Assembly (NCBI RefSeq): GCF_004362245.1
Contig: NZ_SNWM01000001.1
Location: 1,178,001 to 1,242,000, forward strand
Length of the DNA stretch: 64,000 nt
Reading direction: 5' to 3'
DNA from: Pedobacter duraquae
GTDB lineage: Bacteria; Bacteroidota; Bacteroidia; Sphingobacteriales; Sphingobacteriaceae
Shown: in pieces, positions 15,973-25,317 of the stretch
How positions within the stretch are numbered: position 1 is the first letter of the stretch
How the letters are laid out: every line of letters begins with the position of its first letter
The notes under the pieces: generated by a model
The model's database searches: none
Seen by the model: only the letters and a program-made list of their open reading frames with translations
What the model was told of the DNA's origin: nothing
Made by a program: the position numbers and the translations under genes

Positions 15973-16458
15973 ATGAAACAACTGATACTTCAAATCATTG
16001 ATTTTTTTTACCCCCCATTTTCACGAATATTACCGAGGCAGACCTTCAGGTATGCTGTTACCGGGGGCAGCAATGCTGCACTGAATATCCTTATTTTTTA
16101 CCTCAGCTATAACTTCATTTTAACAGATACCATCGTCCACATTGGCCCCTGGTCTGTCAATAAATATATCGGTGCTTACATTATTGCCTTGTCTGTAAGT
16201 TTTCCAGTAGGATTTCTATTGAACAAATATGTTGTTTTCCAGGAATCAGATCTGCACGGACGTGTTCAGCTCTTCCGCTACGGATTAATGACTGCCATGA
16301 GTATTTATATGGACTATGCGCTCTTGCACCTGTTTGTCGGAAAATTTGGGTTTTGGGCCACCCCTTCTCAGGCACTGATTATGGTGATACTTTCGTTGTT
16401 CAGTTATTTGTTTCAGACCTATGTTACTTTTGCTAAAAAGAAACAGCGACCGCTATAG
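15973..16458 (+). CDS. GtrA family membrane protein
   Basis: I use the ATG at 15973 (161 residues); a TTG at 15955 would add six. Four membrane helices are visible, starting FRYAVTGGSNAALNILIFYL, which is the GtrA signature, and ending with LFSYLFQTYVTFAKKK. GtrA proteins are proposed to flip polyprenyl-phosphate-linked sugars across the inner membrane and usually partner a GtrB-type glycosyltransferase. Such a transferase is encoded on the opposite strand at 17230-18159. Its stop overlaps the deacetylase gene tail by six bases. Confidence 0.88.
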   Translation: MKQLILQIIDFFYPPFSRILPRQTFRYAVTGGSNAALNILIFYLSYNFILTDTIVHIGPWSVNKYIGAYIIALSVSFPVGFLLNKYVVFQESDLHGRVQLFRYGLMTAMSIYMDYALLHLFVGKFGFWATPSQALIMVILSLFSYLFQTYVTFAKKKQRPL

Positions 16459-17226
16459 TGTATTTACAAACGATTGGATAGTGCCCGACTTATAGCCCTC
16501 GCGGTTAATCCATGTCATGAACTGATCCATCCTGCTGATCATATCCGTACCAGAGTTTTTGCTTACATAACCGGGGAATCCGAATCTTTCCTTATCGTGG
16601 AGATCTGTAAACTCCCATGGATGGAAATACACATTTAGATAACCGTCTTTTTTAATCGTCTGTGCCGCAATATGTTCGTACAACCAGAGCGGCAGATTGT
16701 GAAACGACAACCAGAATAGTGGAAACCGTAGCATAGGACTTACCGATGCCGGCAGTTGCAGCACCCCACTTTCGTAAAACCAGGTCCGGGACACATGGAG
16801 ATTGTTATACCTGCCGGGAAGCCACGTTGGGTTAATGGAGCTGTTATAGCTATACCCTGCCCTGGCTATTTCTTCTTCATCCACAGGCATCATCCTTGCC
16901 ATTCGGTATCCCTTTACTTCCACGCCAGAGATTCTTTCCAGCTCCAATCGTGATGCTTTCAGATGCTCGGGTTTAAAGTCAGAATGGTAATAACCATGTG
17001 AGGCAAGCTCATGGCCATCAGCCAAAATTCTAGCTATGATTTGCCCGGCATTTTGTGCAAATGTAGCGGTACAAAAAAAGGTAGCCTTTAACTGGTGTTT
17101 ACTCAACAAATCCAATATGGCCGTGGTACCGGTAACGGATATGCTGATCTGATCTTCAAAACTGATCGTTTTTCCATATTCAAATGCCATATCGAATTCT
17201 TCGATATCAAAACTTAACAGTACCAT
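16453..17226 (-). CDS. Polysaccharide deacetylase (NodB fold)
   Basis: The 257-residue cytoplasmic protein shows the deacetylase motifs: SFDIEEFD with Asp7, TFFCTATFA, and HELASHGYYHSD giving the metal ligands His77 and His81. Late active-site elements are GYRMARMMP and FHPWEF. This family removes N-acyl groups from sugars with a divalent metal. It starts three bases after the ArnC-like glycosyltransferase and must be co-translated with it. Together they resemble an ArnC/ArnD pair, implying deacylation of a polyprenyl-phosphate aminosugar to expose its amine (inference). Confidence 0.88.
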   Translation of the reverse strand: MVLLSFDIEEFDMAFEYGKTISFEDQISISVTGTTAILDLLSKHQLKATFFCTATFAQNAGQIIARILADGHELASHGYYHSDFKPEHLKASRLELERISGVEVKGYRMARMMPVDEEEIARAGYSYNSSINPTWLPGRYNNLHVSRTWFYESGVLQLPASVSPMLRFPLFWLSFHNLPLWLYEHIAAQTIKKDGYLNVYFHPWEFTDLHDKERFGFPGYVSKNSGTDMISRMDQFMTWINREGYKSGTIQSFVNTL

Positions 17227-17229
17227 ATA

Positions 17230-18159
17230 TTACTTTAAAATATTTGTAGAGCGAATGATATAATTTGGCCTGTTCTTACCTTGCATAAACATCTTGCCAA
17301 TATAAAGTCCGATAATTCCAAGAATAATGAGCTGCAGTCCACCAAAAAAAACGATAGTCATAATCATCGAAGCCCAGCCATCAACCTCTTCCCCTACATA
17401 AAACGCATGTAACACATAGGGAACATACAGAATAGAAAGGCTTGACAAAATAAACCCAAGATAAACGGCACTGTACAAGGGCTTGATACTGAAAGATGTC
17501 ACCCCATGCAATGCCAGTTTCATCATCCGCTTTAAGTTATACTTACTAGATCCTGCGTACCTTGTTCCCGGTATATAATCAATCGCGTATTGTTTAAAAC
17601 CGAGCCACTTCACAAGTCCGCGGATAAAAGGATCGTTCTCATGAAAATCCCTGAAAACATCAATTACTTTTTTATCCAACAGTCTGAAATCAGCCGTTCC
17701 GGCTTCAATTTCTATATCTGACAGAGAGCTAAGCAACTTGTAAAACATCGATGACGTCTTTCTTTTTTTTAAGGAAAGGTTTTTATCCTCCTGTCTTCTC
17801 GTGTACACAACCTCGTAGCCCTCTTCCCATTTCTGAAGCATCTCTGCAATCATCTCTGGCGGGTGTTGTAAGTCGGCATCCAGTGAAATCACCGCATCTC
17901 CTGTTGCCTGATCAAGTCCGGCTTTCAATGCAGGCTGGTGGCCAAAATTCCTCGAAAACTCGATATAGAAGATATTGCTCCGCGCTGCAGCAGCAGTTTT
18001 AATGATAGACAGGGTTCTGTCCTTACTACCGTCATCGACCAGGATGATCTCAAAATCGTAATGCAACGTTTTGAAGATGCTTTCCAGGCGGTCAATAATC
18101 ACAATGATATTTTCCTCCTCGTTGTAGGCGGGTATGACTACGGATATCAGTTTGGACAT
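17230..18159 (-). CDS. GT2 polyprenyl-phosphate glycosyltransferase, ArnC/GtrB type
   Basis: The 309-residue protein has a GT2 domain (ISVVIPAYNEEENI; VDDGSKDRT with D42-D43; SLDADLQHPPE with D94 and D96) and two C-terminal membrane helices (about residues 225-295). This is the layout of GtrB, ArnC and DPM1-like enzymes, which transfer a nucleotide-sugar moiety to undecaprenyl or dolichyl phosphate on the cytoplasmic face. It heads an operon with the deacetylase. The divergent mprF starts 123 bp away, so both may share control. Confidence 0.9.
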   Translation of the reverse strand: MSKLISVVIPAYNEEENIIVIIDRLESIFKTLHYDFEIILVDDGSKDRTLSIIKTAAAARSNIFYIEFSRNFGHQPALKAGLDQATGDAVISLDADLQHPPEMIAEMLQKWEEGYEVVYTRRQEDKNLSLKKRKTSSMFYKLLSSLSDIEIEAGTADFRLLDKKVIDVFRDFHENDPFIRGLVKWLGFKQYAIDYIPGTRYAGSSKYNLKRMMKLALHGVTSFSIKPLYSAVYLGFILSSLSILYVPYVLHAFYVGEEVDGWASMIMTIVFFGGLQLIILGIIGLYIGKMFMQGKNRPNYIIRSTNILK

Positions 18160-18282
18160 AAGTATGCTATAAAACGTAAAATTGCGAAATTAAATAACAT
18201 TTCTATCAGGAATACGGAATTCTTCAAACATGGGATCAGTTTTAATGTTAATTATTGTGTAAATTTTTCTAAAATTGCATTT

Positions 18283-20871
18283 ATGCATAAAGCGACGCAG
18301 CTGATATCAAAACTCATTTACAATAAATTTTTCTGGCAATTCTTTGTCGCGATCTTCATGTTGGCCATGGCGGCGCTCTTCATCCGGGAAGAACATATTG
18401 AAGTGATCAAGATCAAGGACCAGCTCTCGCAAAGCCGGCCCGATTATATTTTTTTGGGCATCGCCCTTACAATCGTCTACGTACTTGCACAGGCTCAGAT
18501 GTATGTGCATAGCTTTAAAGCGCTAAACAAAAAATTAAGTCTTGGCAGCGCCCTAAGGCTATTCTTAAAGCGAAACCTCGTTAGCGTATTTCTACCTGCA
18601 GGCGGATTTTCATCCCTTGTTTTTTTCACTAAAGAAATTGAGGAACAGGGCATATCGAAATCGAATATCCACCTTGCCTCTACCCTTTTCGGCTTTTGCA
18701 GTATCCTATCTGTTGTTATTGTTGGCATTCCGGTAATTGGAATAGCCTTGATTTCCACGCACCTCGGTACCGCAGAGCTGCTTGCATTTATCTTCCTGCT
18801 CCTGCTTACTGCGGGACTGATTGCATTGATCTATTCGGTGGCAAAAAAGGGCTTAGCTTATAGGTGGCTTTCCCGCATGCGTCCATCGGTGAGCACCGTT
18901 TTAGACGACATGATAGACCAAAAGGTAAGCCGTAAGGAATTCTGGATGACTTTACTCGTATCGATAGGAATAGAAATCATTGGGATTATACACCTCTATA
19001 TTTCCATGCTGGCACTTGGATTTAATGCGAGCTGGCCGGCGGCGATTATCGGCTACATGGTAATGGTGGTTCTACTTATTGCGTCGCCGTTTTTACGCGG
19101 ATTGGGAACGATAGAGTTGTCATTGACTTTTATTTTACAGCAATTTGGTTTTCCTGTAATTGCGGCAGCAACAATCACATTGCTATTCCGGTTTTTTGAA
19201 TTCTGGCTACCTTTGATTGCCGGAATCATCAGCTTCATTACCAAAAAAGACAACTTAATACTAAGGGTATTACCTGCCATGATCATTTTGATTCTTGGTG
19301 TCGTAAATATTATTTCCGCCATTACGCCGGCAATTCCTGCCCGACTGCGGTTGGTCAAGAACATTCTTCCTGAAGATGTAATCGTGACCAGCAACTCACT
19401 GGTGCTGGTGTTTGGACTAATTCTGGTCATGCTCAGCATCTTCCTGTTACAAGGATCCAAGCGTGCATGGTATGCTGCAATATTTATTACCGGATTCTCA
19501 TTTTTCGGCCACCTGATCAAGGCTGTAGATTTTGAAGAGGCCATTCTTGCCTTCATTGCCGGATCCTCCTTATGGTATACCAAAAGTTCCTATAAGCTGA
19601 AGCCCAACCCCCGGTTTGTGTCCTTTAACTATTGGGTAATCCTATATGCTGTAATCGCCGTATTAGCCTATGGTGTTCTTGGATTTTATTTTATTGACAA
19701 GCGCCATTTTGGAATAGATTTTAAACTTGATCAGGCTATTACAGCTGTAGTCAAACTATTTTTCCTGGTAGATGATAAAGCATTGGTCCCTAGAACGCAT
19801 TTCGGTGAGCGTTTTGAAGATTCAATTTACGTTGCAGGTGCCTTGTTAATCCTGTTTGTTATCTTTAGTTTACTGAAACCTTATTTCAGCAAGCCCTACA
19901 ATTCACCGGAAGATTTTCAGACTGCCGAAGATATTCTTAAAAAATATGGTAAGTCGGCGCTCGACTATTTCAAGATTTATCCCGACAAACTTTTGTTCTT
20001 CAATCCAGACCGTACAGCTTTTATAAGCTTTAAAATAACCAGGCATTTCGCCATAGTACTGGAAGACCCAGTTGCTGAGCATGACGAAACCAAACGCCTC
20101 CTGATCGACGCCTTTGAAATTTTTTGTCAGGAGAACGGCTTCATCAGTGCATATTACCGGGTACCGGAATCTTCGCTTGAATTTTATAAATCCATAGGTC
20201 GTAAATCTATACCTATTGGAGAAGAGGCAATTCTGAACCTTACTACATTTACAATGGACGGGGGTAAGATGAAAACTACGCGTAGTGCTGTAAATCGTTT
20301 AAGTGCAGAGGGCTATCAGCTAAAAGTATACAAAGCTCCTGTGATGGAGGGGCTACTCCAAAAACTTGAAAAGGTAAGTCAGGAATGGCTGGTTGAGCTA
20401 CACCAGAAGGAAGTTGCTTTTACACAGGGCGTATTCGACACTACAATCCTGAAGGGGCAAACAATTTTGACTATTGAAGACCAGGAAGAAAAAGTATACG
20501 CTTTCCTGAATCTTGTACCTGACTATGCACCCGGGGAAGCCACATATGACCTGATCCGAAAAGTTACAGATGCACCGAATGGCATCCTGGATATGTTACT
20601 GGCAAAAACCTTTTTATACCTGAAAGAAGAAGGCTATACCTCAGCAAATATGGGGCTGGCGCCGCTATCAGGTATGGAAGACGTCAATGTTACCCAGAAG
20701 ACAATTAAATATGCCTACGAAAACTTTAAAGTGTTTGGTCAGTTTAAGGGCTTACGCAGATACAAAGATAAGTTTTTCCCATCCTGGGAAAAGAAATACC
20801 TAATCTACAGTCACAATTACCATCTTTTGCAAGTTCCAAGAGCACTGAAACGTGTTTCTGAAGGTGTATAG
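18283..20871 (+). CDS. mprF: Phosphatidylglycerol lysyltransferase/flippase MprF
   Basis: I take the ATG at 18283 (862 residues); the frame is open further upstream but runs into the divergent gene. The first 520 residues hold about 14 membrane helices including the flippase-type region. The C-terminal DUF2156/GNAT-like part (530-860) carries FISFKITRHFAIVLEDPV, FISAYYRVPESSLEFYKSIG, GEEAILNL and the late PLSGMEDV. MprF transfers an aminoacyl group, usually lysine, from tRNA to phosphatidylglycerol and flips it outward, lowering surface negative charge. Size and order are complete. The amino acid used cannot be read from sequence. Confidence 0.93.
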   Translation: MHKATQLISKLIYNKFFWQFFVAIFMLAMAALFIREEHIEVIKIKDQLSQSRPDYIFLGIALTIVYVLAQAQMYVHSFKALNKKLSLGSALRLFLKRNLVSVFLPAGGFSSLVFFTKEIEEQGISKSNIHLASTLFGFCSILSVVIVGIPVIGIALISTHLGTAELLAFIFLLLLTAGLIALIYSVAKKGLAYRWLSRMRPSVSTVLDDMIDQKVSRKEFWMTLLVSIGIEIIGIIHLYISMLALGFNASWPAAIIGYMVMVVLLIASPFLRGLGTIELSLTFILQQFGFPVIAAATITLLFRFFEFWLPLIAGIISFITKKDNLILRVLPAMIILILGVVNIISAITPAIPARLRLVKNILPEDVIVTSNSLVLVFGLILVMLSIFLLQGSKRAWYAAIFITGFSFFGHLIKAVDFEEAILAFIAGSSLWYTKSSYKLKPNPRFVSFNYWVILYAVIAVLAYGVLGFYFIDKRHFGIDFKLDQAITAVVKLFFLVDDKALVPRTHFGERFEDSIYVAGALLILFVIFSLLKPYFSKPYNSPEDFQTAEDILKKYGKSALDYFKIYPDKLLFFNPDRTAFISFKITRHFAIVLEDPVAEHDETKRLLIDAFEIFCQENGFISAYYRVPESSLEFYKSIGRKSIPIGEEAILNLTTFTMDGGKMKTTRSAVNRLSAEGYQLKVYKAPVMEGLLQKLEKVSQEWLVELHQKEVAFTQGVFDTTILKGQTILTIEDQEEKVYAFLNLVPDYAPGEATYDLIRKVTDAPNGILDMLLAKTFLYLKEEGYTSANMGLAPLSGMEDVNVTQKTIKYAYENFKVFGQFKGLRRYKDKFFPSWEKKYLIYSHNYHLLQVPRALKRVSEGV

Positions 20872-20873
20872 AA

Positions 20874-21563
20874 TTAGCGGCTTTGAATCACCAGTTTGGT
20901 AATCAGCTTCACATCATCGTTGAACTTGTGGTTTCCAGGAATCAACATTTTCTTGATGTTTCCAGTAGTTTTTAAAGCCGGATACAAGTCGCTGTCTTCA
21001 TCTTTACCGAAAATACAAAGCACCGGGGCAGGGCTCTTCAAAAGTTCAGGATATACCTTATACTGATCTTTATCGGTACCTCCAAAACCAAGCATGTTAC
21101 TTATTTTGGTAACAAATCCTGTTGAAAAACCCGGCGACAACAATACTACAGATTCCAACTGATTACCGCTGGTCTTTGTAAGTCTCGACGGAACAAAAGA
21201 ACCTGCATCAGCACCAAATGAATACCCAAGCAGGATCCAGGAGCTTTTATTCCAGGTTTTCATATAATGGTCAAGGATACGTTGTGTGTCTCTGGCAAAC
21301 TGATCCGGCGTTTTTTGCTGCCAAAAATACTTTCTGGTGTCCAGGCTTACCACTGCATATCCGTTTTTTTGAAGCTCTGCACTGAGCGATTGGGAGAAAC
21401 TATTCCAGCCCCCATCGCCGCTCATATAAACTACCAGCGGTTTATCCTCAGTACCGGGGTTCAGATGCAATGGAAGTTCGGACAATTCATTCTTCGTCTG
21501 CGCAAAAAGCTGTGTAGACAAACATAAAAAAAAGATGTATAGGCTGATTTTAAGGTATTTCAT
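20874..21563 (-). CDS. VirJ/AcvB-family hydrolase (lysyl-PG hydrolase type)
   Basis: The 229-residue protein has a signal peptide (cleavage near residue 21, QLFAQ) and an alpha/beta hydrolase of the VirJ family (PF06057 type): VVYMSGDGGW, KTPDQFARDTQRIL, nucleophile in GYSFGAD (Ser115) and a late acidic GKDEDSD and His in PGNHKF. AcvB-type proteins hydrolyse lysyl-phosphatidylglycerol in the periplasm of alpha-proteobacteria. This gene ends three bases from the mprF stop on the opposite strand, which makes that substrate plausible. It follows a paralogue by three bases. Confidence 0.87.
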   Translation of the reverse strand: MKYLKISLYIFFLCLSTQLFAQTKNELSELPLHLNPGTEDKPLVVYMSGDGGWNSFSQSLSAELQKNGYAVVSLDTRKYFWQQKTPDQFARDTQRILDHYMKTWNKSSWILLGYSFGADAGSFVPSRLTKTSGNQLESVVLLSPGFSTGFVTKISNMLGFGGTDKDQYKVYPELLKSPAPVLCIFGKDEDSDLYPALKTTGNIKKMLIPGNHKFNDDVKLITKLVIQSR

Positions 21564-21566
21564 AGA

Positions 21567-22310
21567 TTAAAATGGTGAGCGCCTCAGGAAGCGCAATGGT
21601 CTGAACATATTTACTATTTTATCATATCCCGAAGGATCATAATGGTGGTCGCCGGGAAGCTCCTGCACCACAAAGTTCCTCTTTTTATACGTAGCGAAGG
21701 CCTTGCTGGTTTCAGTCTGCCCATAGAAGCAATAAATTGGAATGCCAATTCTGTCTACCTCGGTCTGCACTTTGTACATCCTGTTATCCGAAGCAATGTT
21801 GAGCAGGTCTGAAGTATGAACCATAAAATCTGACGAGGCATATGGCGACAGCATTTCCAGCGCCACCACCCTGCTTCTTACAGCTTTTGGTAAACGATTA
21901 TAAATAAAGGGGATAACATCCGCACCGAAGGAGTAGCCACTTAAGTAAATGCGGTTTGCCTTATATATTGCTGCATACTGTTCAATTAGCAATAGCATAT
22001 CATCCGCTGTCTGTTGCGGCGTCTTTTGTTCCCAGAAGTAGCTTCGCGAATTGAACCCAATTACATGAAAGCCACGTTTAGAAAAATCTGTAGCAAGCTG
22101 ATCCTCGAAATCCATCCAGCCCCCATCGCCCGAAAGCAGGAAAAGCATTCTGTTGGATCCCGGATTGGAGGAAGGATAGGTGATCACAGGCAGATTATAT
22201 TCGTTAATCTCCACTCCATGATGGTTAATAATTCTGTTCCGCTTCAGGATACCACAACTGCTCAAAAATCCAATACATACTAAACCGCAGAGCGTAATCC
22301 AAAATTTCAT
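21567..22310 (-). CDS. Second VirJ/AcvB-family hydrolase, lipoprotein
   Basis: This 247-residue paralogue begins with a lipoprotein signal ending LSSC (Cys19), so it should be membrane anchored, in contrast to the soluble neighbour. Motifs match the family: LFLLSGDGGW, the KTPQQTADDM helix, GYSFGADVIPFIYNRLP (Ser127) and PGDHHYD. It starts the two-gene minus-strand unit and its stop is three bases before its partner. Two differently located paralogues opposite mprF suggest a duplicated lysyl-PG turnover activity or different lipid substrates (inference). Confidence 0.87.
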   Translation of the reverse strand: MKFWITLCGLVCIGFLSSCGILKRNRIINHHGVEINEYNLPVITYPSSNPGSNRMLFLLSGDGGWMDFEDQLATDFSKRGFHVIGFNSRSYFWEQKTPQQTADDMLLLIEQYAAIYKANRIYLSGYSFGADVIPFIYNRLPKAVRSRVVALEMLSPYASSDFMVHTSDLLNIASDNRMYKVQTEVDRIGIPIYCFYGQTETSKAFATYKKRNFVVQELPGDHHYDPSGYDKIVNMFRPLRFLRRSPF

Positions 22311-22420
22311 AGAAGGCTATTAGTCCTGTTGATAAATGTAAGTTCAATCCTGCAAATAATACACCAATGTGAAACAAAATAAGCAATTATTACGATCTGA
22401 TAACAGATTTGGCTCCTTAT

Positions 22421-23623
22421 TTAAAATAATTTCAGTTGCTGACTTCCCGGTGGCTTTGCTTTACCAAAAACCGTACGACCTTCATATTTCCATGATTCAT
22501 CACGTTCCCGCTGGATAACCGCATCGAGATTAGCATTAGGTGTGAAACCTTTTTCAGCAAGGGTGGAGATTTCGCTGAGTTTCCTTATGGCCTGAAGTTT
22601 CTCTCCCCTGTCCAATTTGGCTCGCTGCACGGCATTGGAGAGTACACTGATGGTCTCATCATAAACCTTTAGTGGGACGGGGAAGGGATGACCGTCTTTA
22701 CCGCCATGGGCAAATGAAAAACGTGCGGGATCGTCAAAGCGGGATGGTGCACCATAGATCACCTCACTCACTAACGCCATGGATTGAAGCGTTCTCGGCC
22801 CCATGCCTTCCAAAAGAAGAAGTGCTTCAAAATCTGCCGGCCGGCGTTCATGGGTCAGGTACAACATGGCACCAAGTCTTTTAAGATCTACATCCTTAGC
22901 CCGCACATCATGGTGATCAGGCATGGTAAGGTGCCGAATCTCAGCAATCATCCGTGATGGTTCTTCTGCTGCCATACTCATTATGGCATCTCTCGAACTT
23001 CCCGCGGCAGCAGCAGTCATGTTTAATATTCTTCCCTGGTTAACACCGCAGATTGCGGTATGTGGTTCTTCAACAAAAGACCTGAGCCCTTCTGAATGCC
23101 AGTGGTAGCGGCGTGCCGTAGCGCTGTTGTTACTCATCCCCTGCTGCACTACCGACCAGCGTCCTTGTGTATCCACAATAAAGCTGTGCAGATATAATTG
23201 AAAACCATCCTGAACTGCAGTGTTATCAACTTTTGCACTAAGCTTGCTACAACGCACAAGATCCTGACCATCTAATCCAATCTGTTCGCTAAACTTCAGC
23301 AGTTCCTGCGGCGTATTACGCGAATGCTTACCTTTTCCTCCACAGATATAGATCCCAAGTTCGCGTGCATGCGGATTAATAGCCCGCTTTAAAGCACCCA
23401 TTACCGAGGTAGTAATTCCTGAGGAATGCCAGTCCATGCCCATTACTGCACCCAGACTTTGAAACCAAAAAGGATCACTGAGGCGGCGCAGCACTTCCGC
23501 AGTTCCATATTCGGTGATGATCGCCTCTGTGATGGCAAAACCAAGTTTAGCCATGCGCTCTGCTAACCAGAGCGGAACATGGCCGTGATGCAATGGTAAA
23601 TCTGCAGAACCGGATCTTTTCAT
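22421..23623 (-). CDS. DUF763 domain protein
   Basis: From the ATG at 23623 the protein is 400 residues and starts MKRSGSADLPLHHGHVP, the DUF763 start. A TTG three codons upstream is possible. Conserved segments include GMDWHSSGITTSV, CGGKGKHSRNTPQEL, QQGMSNNSATARRYHWHSE and a helix-hairpin-helix-like LLLLEGMGPRTLQSMAL. The family occurs in archaea and bacteria; its function is unknown, although the hairpin-helix motif would fit nucleic-acid contact. A palindrome overlaps the start (see regulatory entry). Confidence 0.85.
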   Translation of the reverse strand: MKRSGSADLPLHHGHVPLWLAERMAKLGFAITEAIITEYGTAEVLRRLSDPFWFQSLGAVMGMDWHSSGITTSVMGALKRAINPHARELGIYICGGKGKHSRNTPQELLKFSEQIGLDGQDLVRCSKLSAKVDNTAVQDGFQLYLHSFIVDTQGRWSVVQQGMSNNSATARRYHWHSEGLRSFVEEPHTAICGVNQGRILNMTAAAAGSSRDAIMSMAAEEPSRMIAEIRHLTMPDHHDVRAKDVDLKRLGAMLYLTHERRPADFEALLLLEGMGPRTLQSMALVSEVIYGAPSRFDDPARFSFAHGGKDGHPFPVPLKVYDETISVLSNAVQRAKLDRGEKLQAIRKLSEISTLAEKGFTPNANLDAVIQRERDESWKYEGRTVFGKAKPPGSQQLKLF

Positions 23624-23642
23624 TACTAACAAAGTTAGTAAT
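23622..23642. promoter_or_regulatory. Perfect palindrome at the DUF763 start
   Basis: ATTACTAAC and GTTAGTAAT (9 bp arms) flank a 3-bp AAA centre with no mismatch. The palindrome includes the start codon of DUF763. The minus-strand centre also reads TAACTTTG (23630-23637), an exact TAnnTTTG -7 box, so a dimeric regulator here would block both promoter and start. Confidence 0.5.
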
Positions 23643-23653
23643 ATTTACAGGAA

Positions 23654-24271
23654 TTATCCGAATTTAAACTGATCGATTCTGATCCAATGCATGCCTGCCG
23701 CTTCTGCCGCCTGCACCCCTGGGTTTCCATCTTCAAAAACAAGGCATTTCGAGGGGTCTACACCAAGCAATTCTGCAGCTTTTAAAAATGGATCAGCAAA
23801 AGGCTTACCACGTTCAGTATCTTCAGAACAGACCAAAACTTCAACCAGGTCAGAAATCCCAAGGATCTCCAGCGTTTGTGAAATGATTTTGGTGTCGCCG
23901 CCAGAAACCACACCGATTCGCACCTTACCAACATTAGCTTTCAGGTGTTCTACCACGTAGTCAATCGGGGTAATGGTACTCAAAAAACGTTCAGTGTAAA
24001 TCGCCGCTTTACGTGTTACAAAATCAGCAGGCACAAGTGACGCATTGTACCGGTTATTTATTTCCGCTACAACATTGGCAATTGGCCATCCGGCCAGCTC
24101 GTCAATAATCGCGGGATCAAAAACTACGTTGCTCTCCTTCGCCGTTTCTAGATAAGATAGCGTATGCTTAGGCATATTATCAGCCAGCGTACCGTCGCAA
24201 TCGTATAAAAAAGCTTGATATTCTCCTTCAGAAAGTGCGGAAAGACGTTCAAAATTGGATTGTTCAGTCAT
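23654..24271 (-). CDS. HAD-family hydrolase, beta-phosphoglucomutase-like
   Basis: The 205-residue protein shows all four HAD motifs: motif I FLYDCDGTLADN (Asp24 nucleophile, Asp26), motif II GVVSGGD, motif III lysine in GKPFADPF and motif IV VFEDGNPGVQAA. A helical cap between motifs I and II places it in the subclass of phosphoglycolate and sugar-phosphate phosphatases. The substrate is unknown. It begins 17 bp after cydB and may be part of that operon. Confidence 0.9.
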   Translation of the reverse strand: MTEQSNFERLSALSEGEYQAFLYDCDGTLADNMPKHTLSYLETAKESNVVFDPAIIDELAGWPIANVVAEINNRYNASLVPADFVTRKAAIYTERFLSTITPIDYVVEHLKANVGKVRIGVVSGGDTKIISQTLEILGISDLVEVLVCSEDTERGKPFADPFLKAAELLGVDPSKCLVFEDGNPGVQAAEAAGMHWIRIDQFKFG

Positions 24272-24287
24272 TATAAATCATTTAATG

Positions 24288-25313
24288 TTAATGGCCCGAT
24301 TCTTCGGAACCTGGCTTACGGGTTTGAAAAATATAGATCAGGTAGATCAGGGCAGGTAAAATAAATAAGCTTCCGATCAGCAGGGCATAACCCAGACTTT
24401 CTATGGTTTTAGCTTGTCCCTGATGGAGGAGCAGCGACAATTTCTCACCATGTTTCATTAATACGATGTTTGGAAAATGTGTATATGTAGCGGCAAAAAG
24501 AATCATCGTGACCTGGAAGCCCGCGAGAAGCCTTAGCCAAACATGTTTTTGCTTGTCCAGCAGATAAACCATAATCAGGAGTGAGATACTTGCAGAAACA
24601 ATAGCAACTATTCCAGGCAAACGTCCGAAGATCCAGTTAAACACGGGAATCTGATCTGCGTAAGCCGCAGCAAAAACCAACCCTCCACTTATCATAACAA
24701 TTAGAATACTACGTTTTGCCTTTCTGATAAAAAGTCTTTCGTCTGCGGCACTATCGGCCTGTCCGATGATAAAAATTGTGGCCAGATAAGCACAGATGCT
24801 TACCGTAAAAAGACCTACAGTTACGGAAAACAAATTGAACCAGCTAAAAACATAAGCAGAGAGGAAGTCTGCAGCCTGTGTATCAATTCTTCCGGACACA
24901 CTGCTGGCTGCAATAATGCCCAGAAAGAAAGGCGTAATCAGGCTGGACCAGGTAAAAATCGGCGTATATATTTTCTGCATACCATCTTCTACGGCATCAT
25001 AATTTCTGAATACAAATGCCGTGCCCCGTGCGATAATACCTAACAACATACAGACCAGCGGAATGTGCAGGTATACAGATACTGTTGTGTAGATTTTCGG
25101 AAAGCCTACAAACAGGATCACAATGGCGATGATCAGCCACATGTGATTGGCCTCCCAAATCGGCCCAATCGCTTCGTACATTGTCCTTCTTGTTCTTGCC
25201 TTATTCGCTTTGCTGCTAAACAACTCAATAATGCCAGCACCGAAATCGGCTCCACCCAAAAGTACATAAAGAAGAATTGAGGCCCAGAGAAATATGATAA
25301 CAACGTAGAGCAT
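24288..25313 (-). CDS. cydB: Cytochrome bd oxidase subunit II (CydB)
   Basis: I start at the ATG at 25313, four bases after the cydA stop; a start at 25352 would overlap cydA by 35 bp and add 13 hydrophilic residues. The 341-residue protein has eight or nine membrane helices and the family start LLYVLLGGADFGAGI. With CydA it forms the terminal quinol oxidase of the inner membrane, which reduces O2 with high affinity and is favoured at low oxygen. No CydX-type peptide follows before the HAD gene. Confidence 0.95.
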   Translation of the reverse strand: MLYVVIIFLWASILLYVLLGGADFGAGIIELFSSKANKARTRRTMYEAIGPIWEANHMWLIIAIVILFVGFPKIYTTVSVYLHIPLVCMLLGIIARGTAFVFRNYDAVEDGMQKIYTPIFTWSSLITPFFLGIIAASSVSGRIDTQAADFLSAYVFSWFNLFSVTVGLFTVSICAYLATIFIIGQADSAADERLFIRKAKRSILIVMISGGLVFAAAYADQIPVFNWIFGRLPGIVAIVSASISLLIMVYLLDKQKHVWLRLLAGFQVTMILFAATYTHFPNIVLMKHGEKLSLLLHQGQAKTIESLGYALLIGSLFILPALIYLIYIFQTRKPGSEESGH

Positions 25314-25317
25314 AAGC

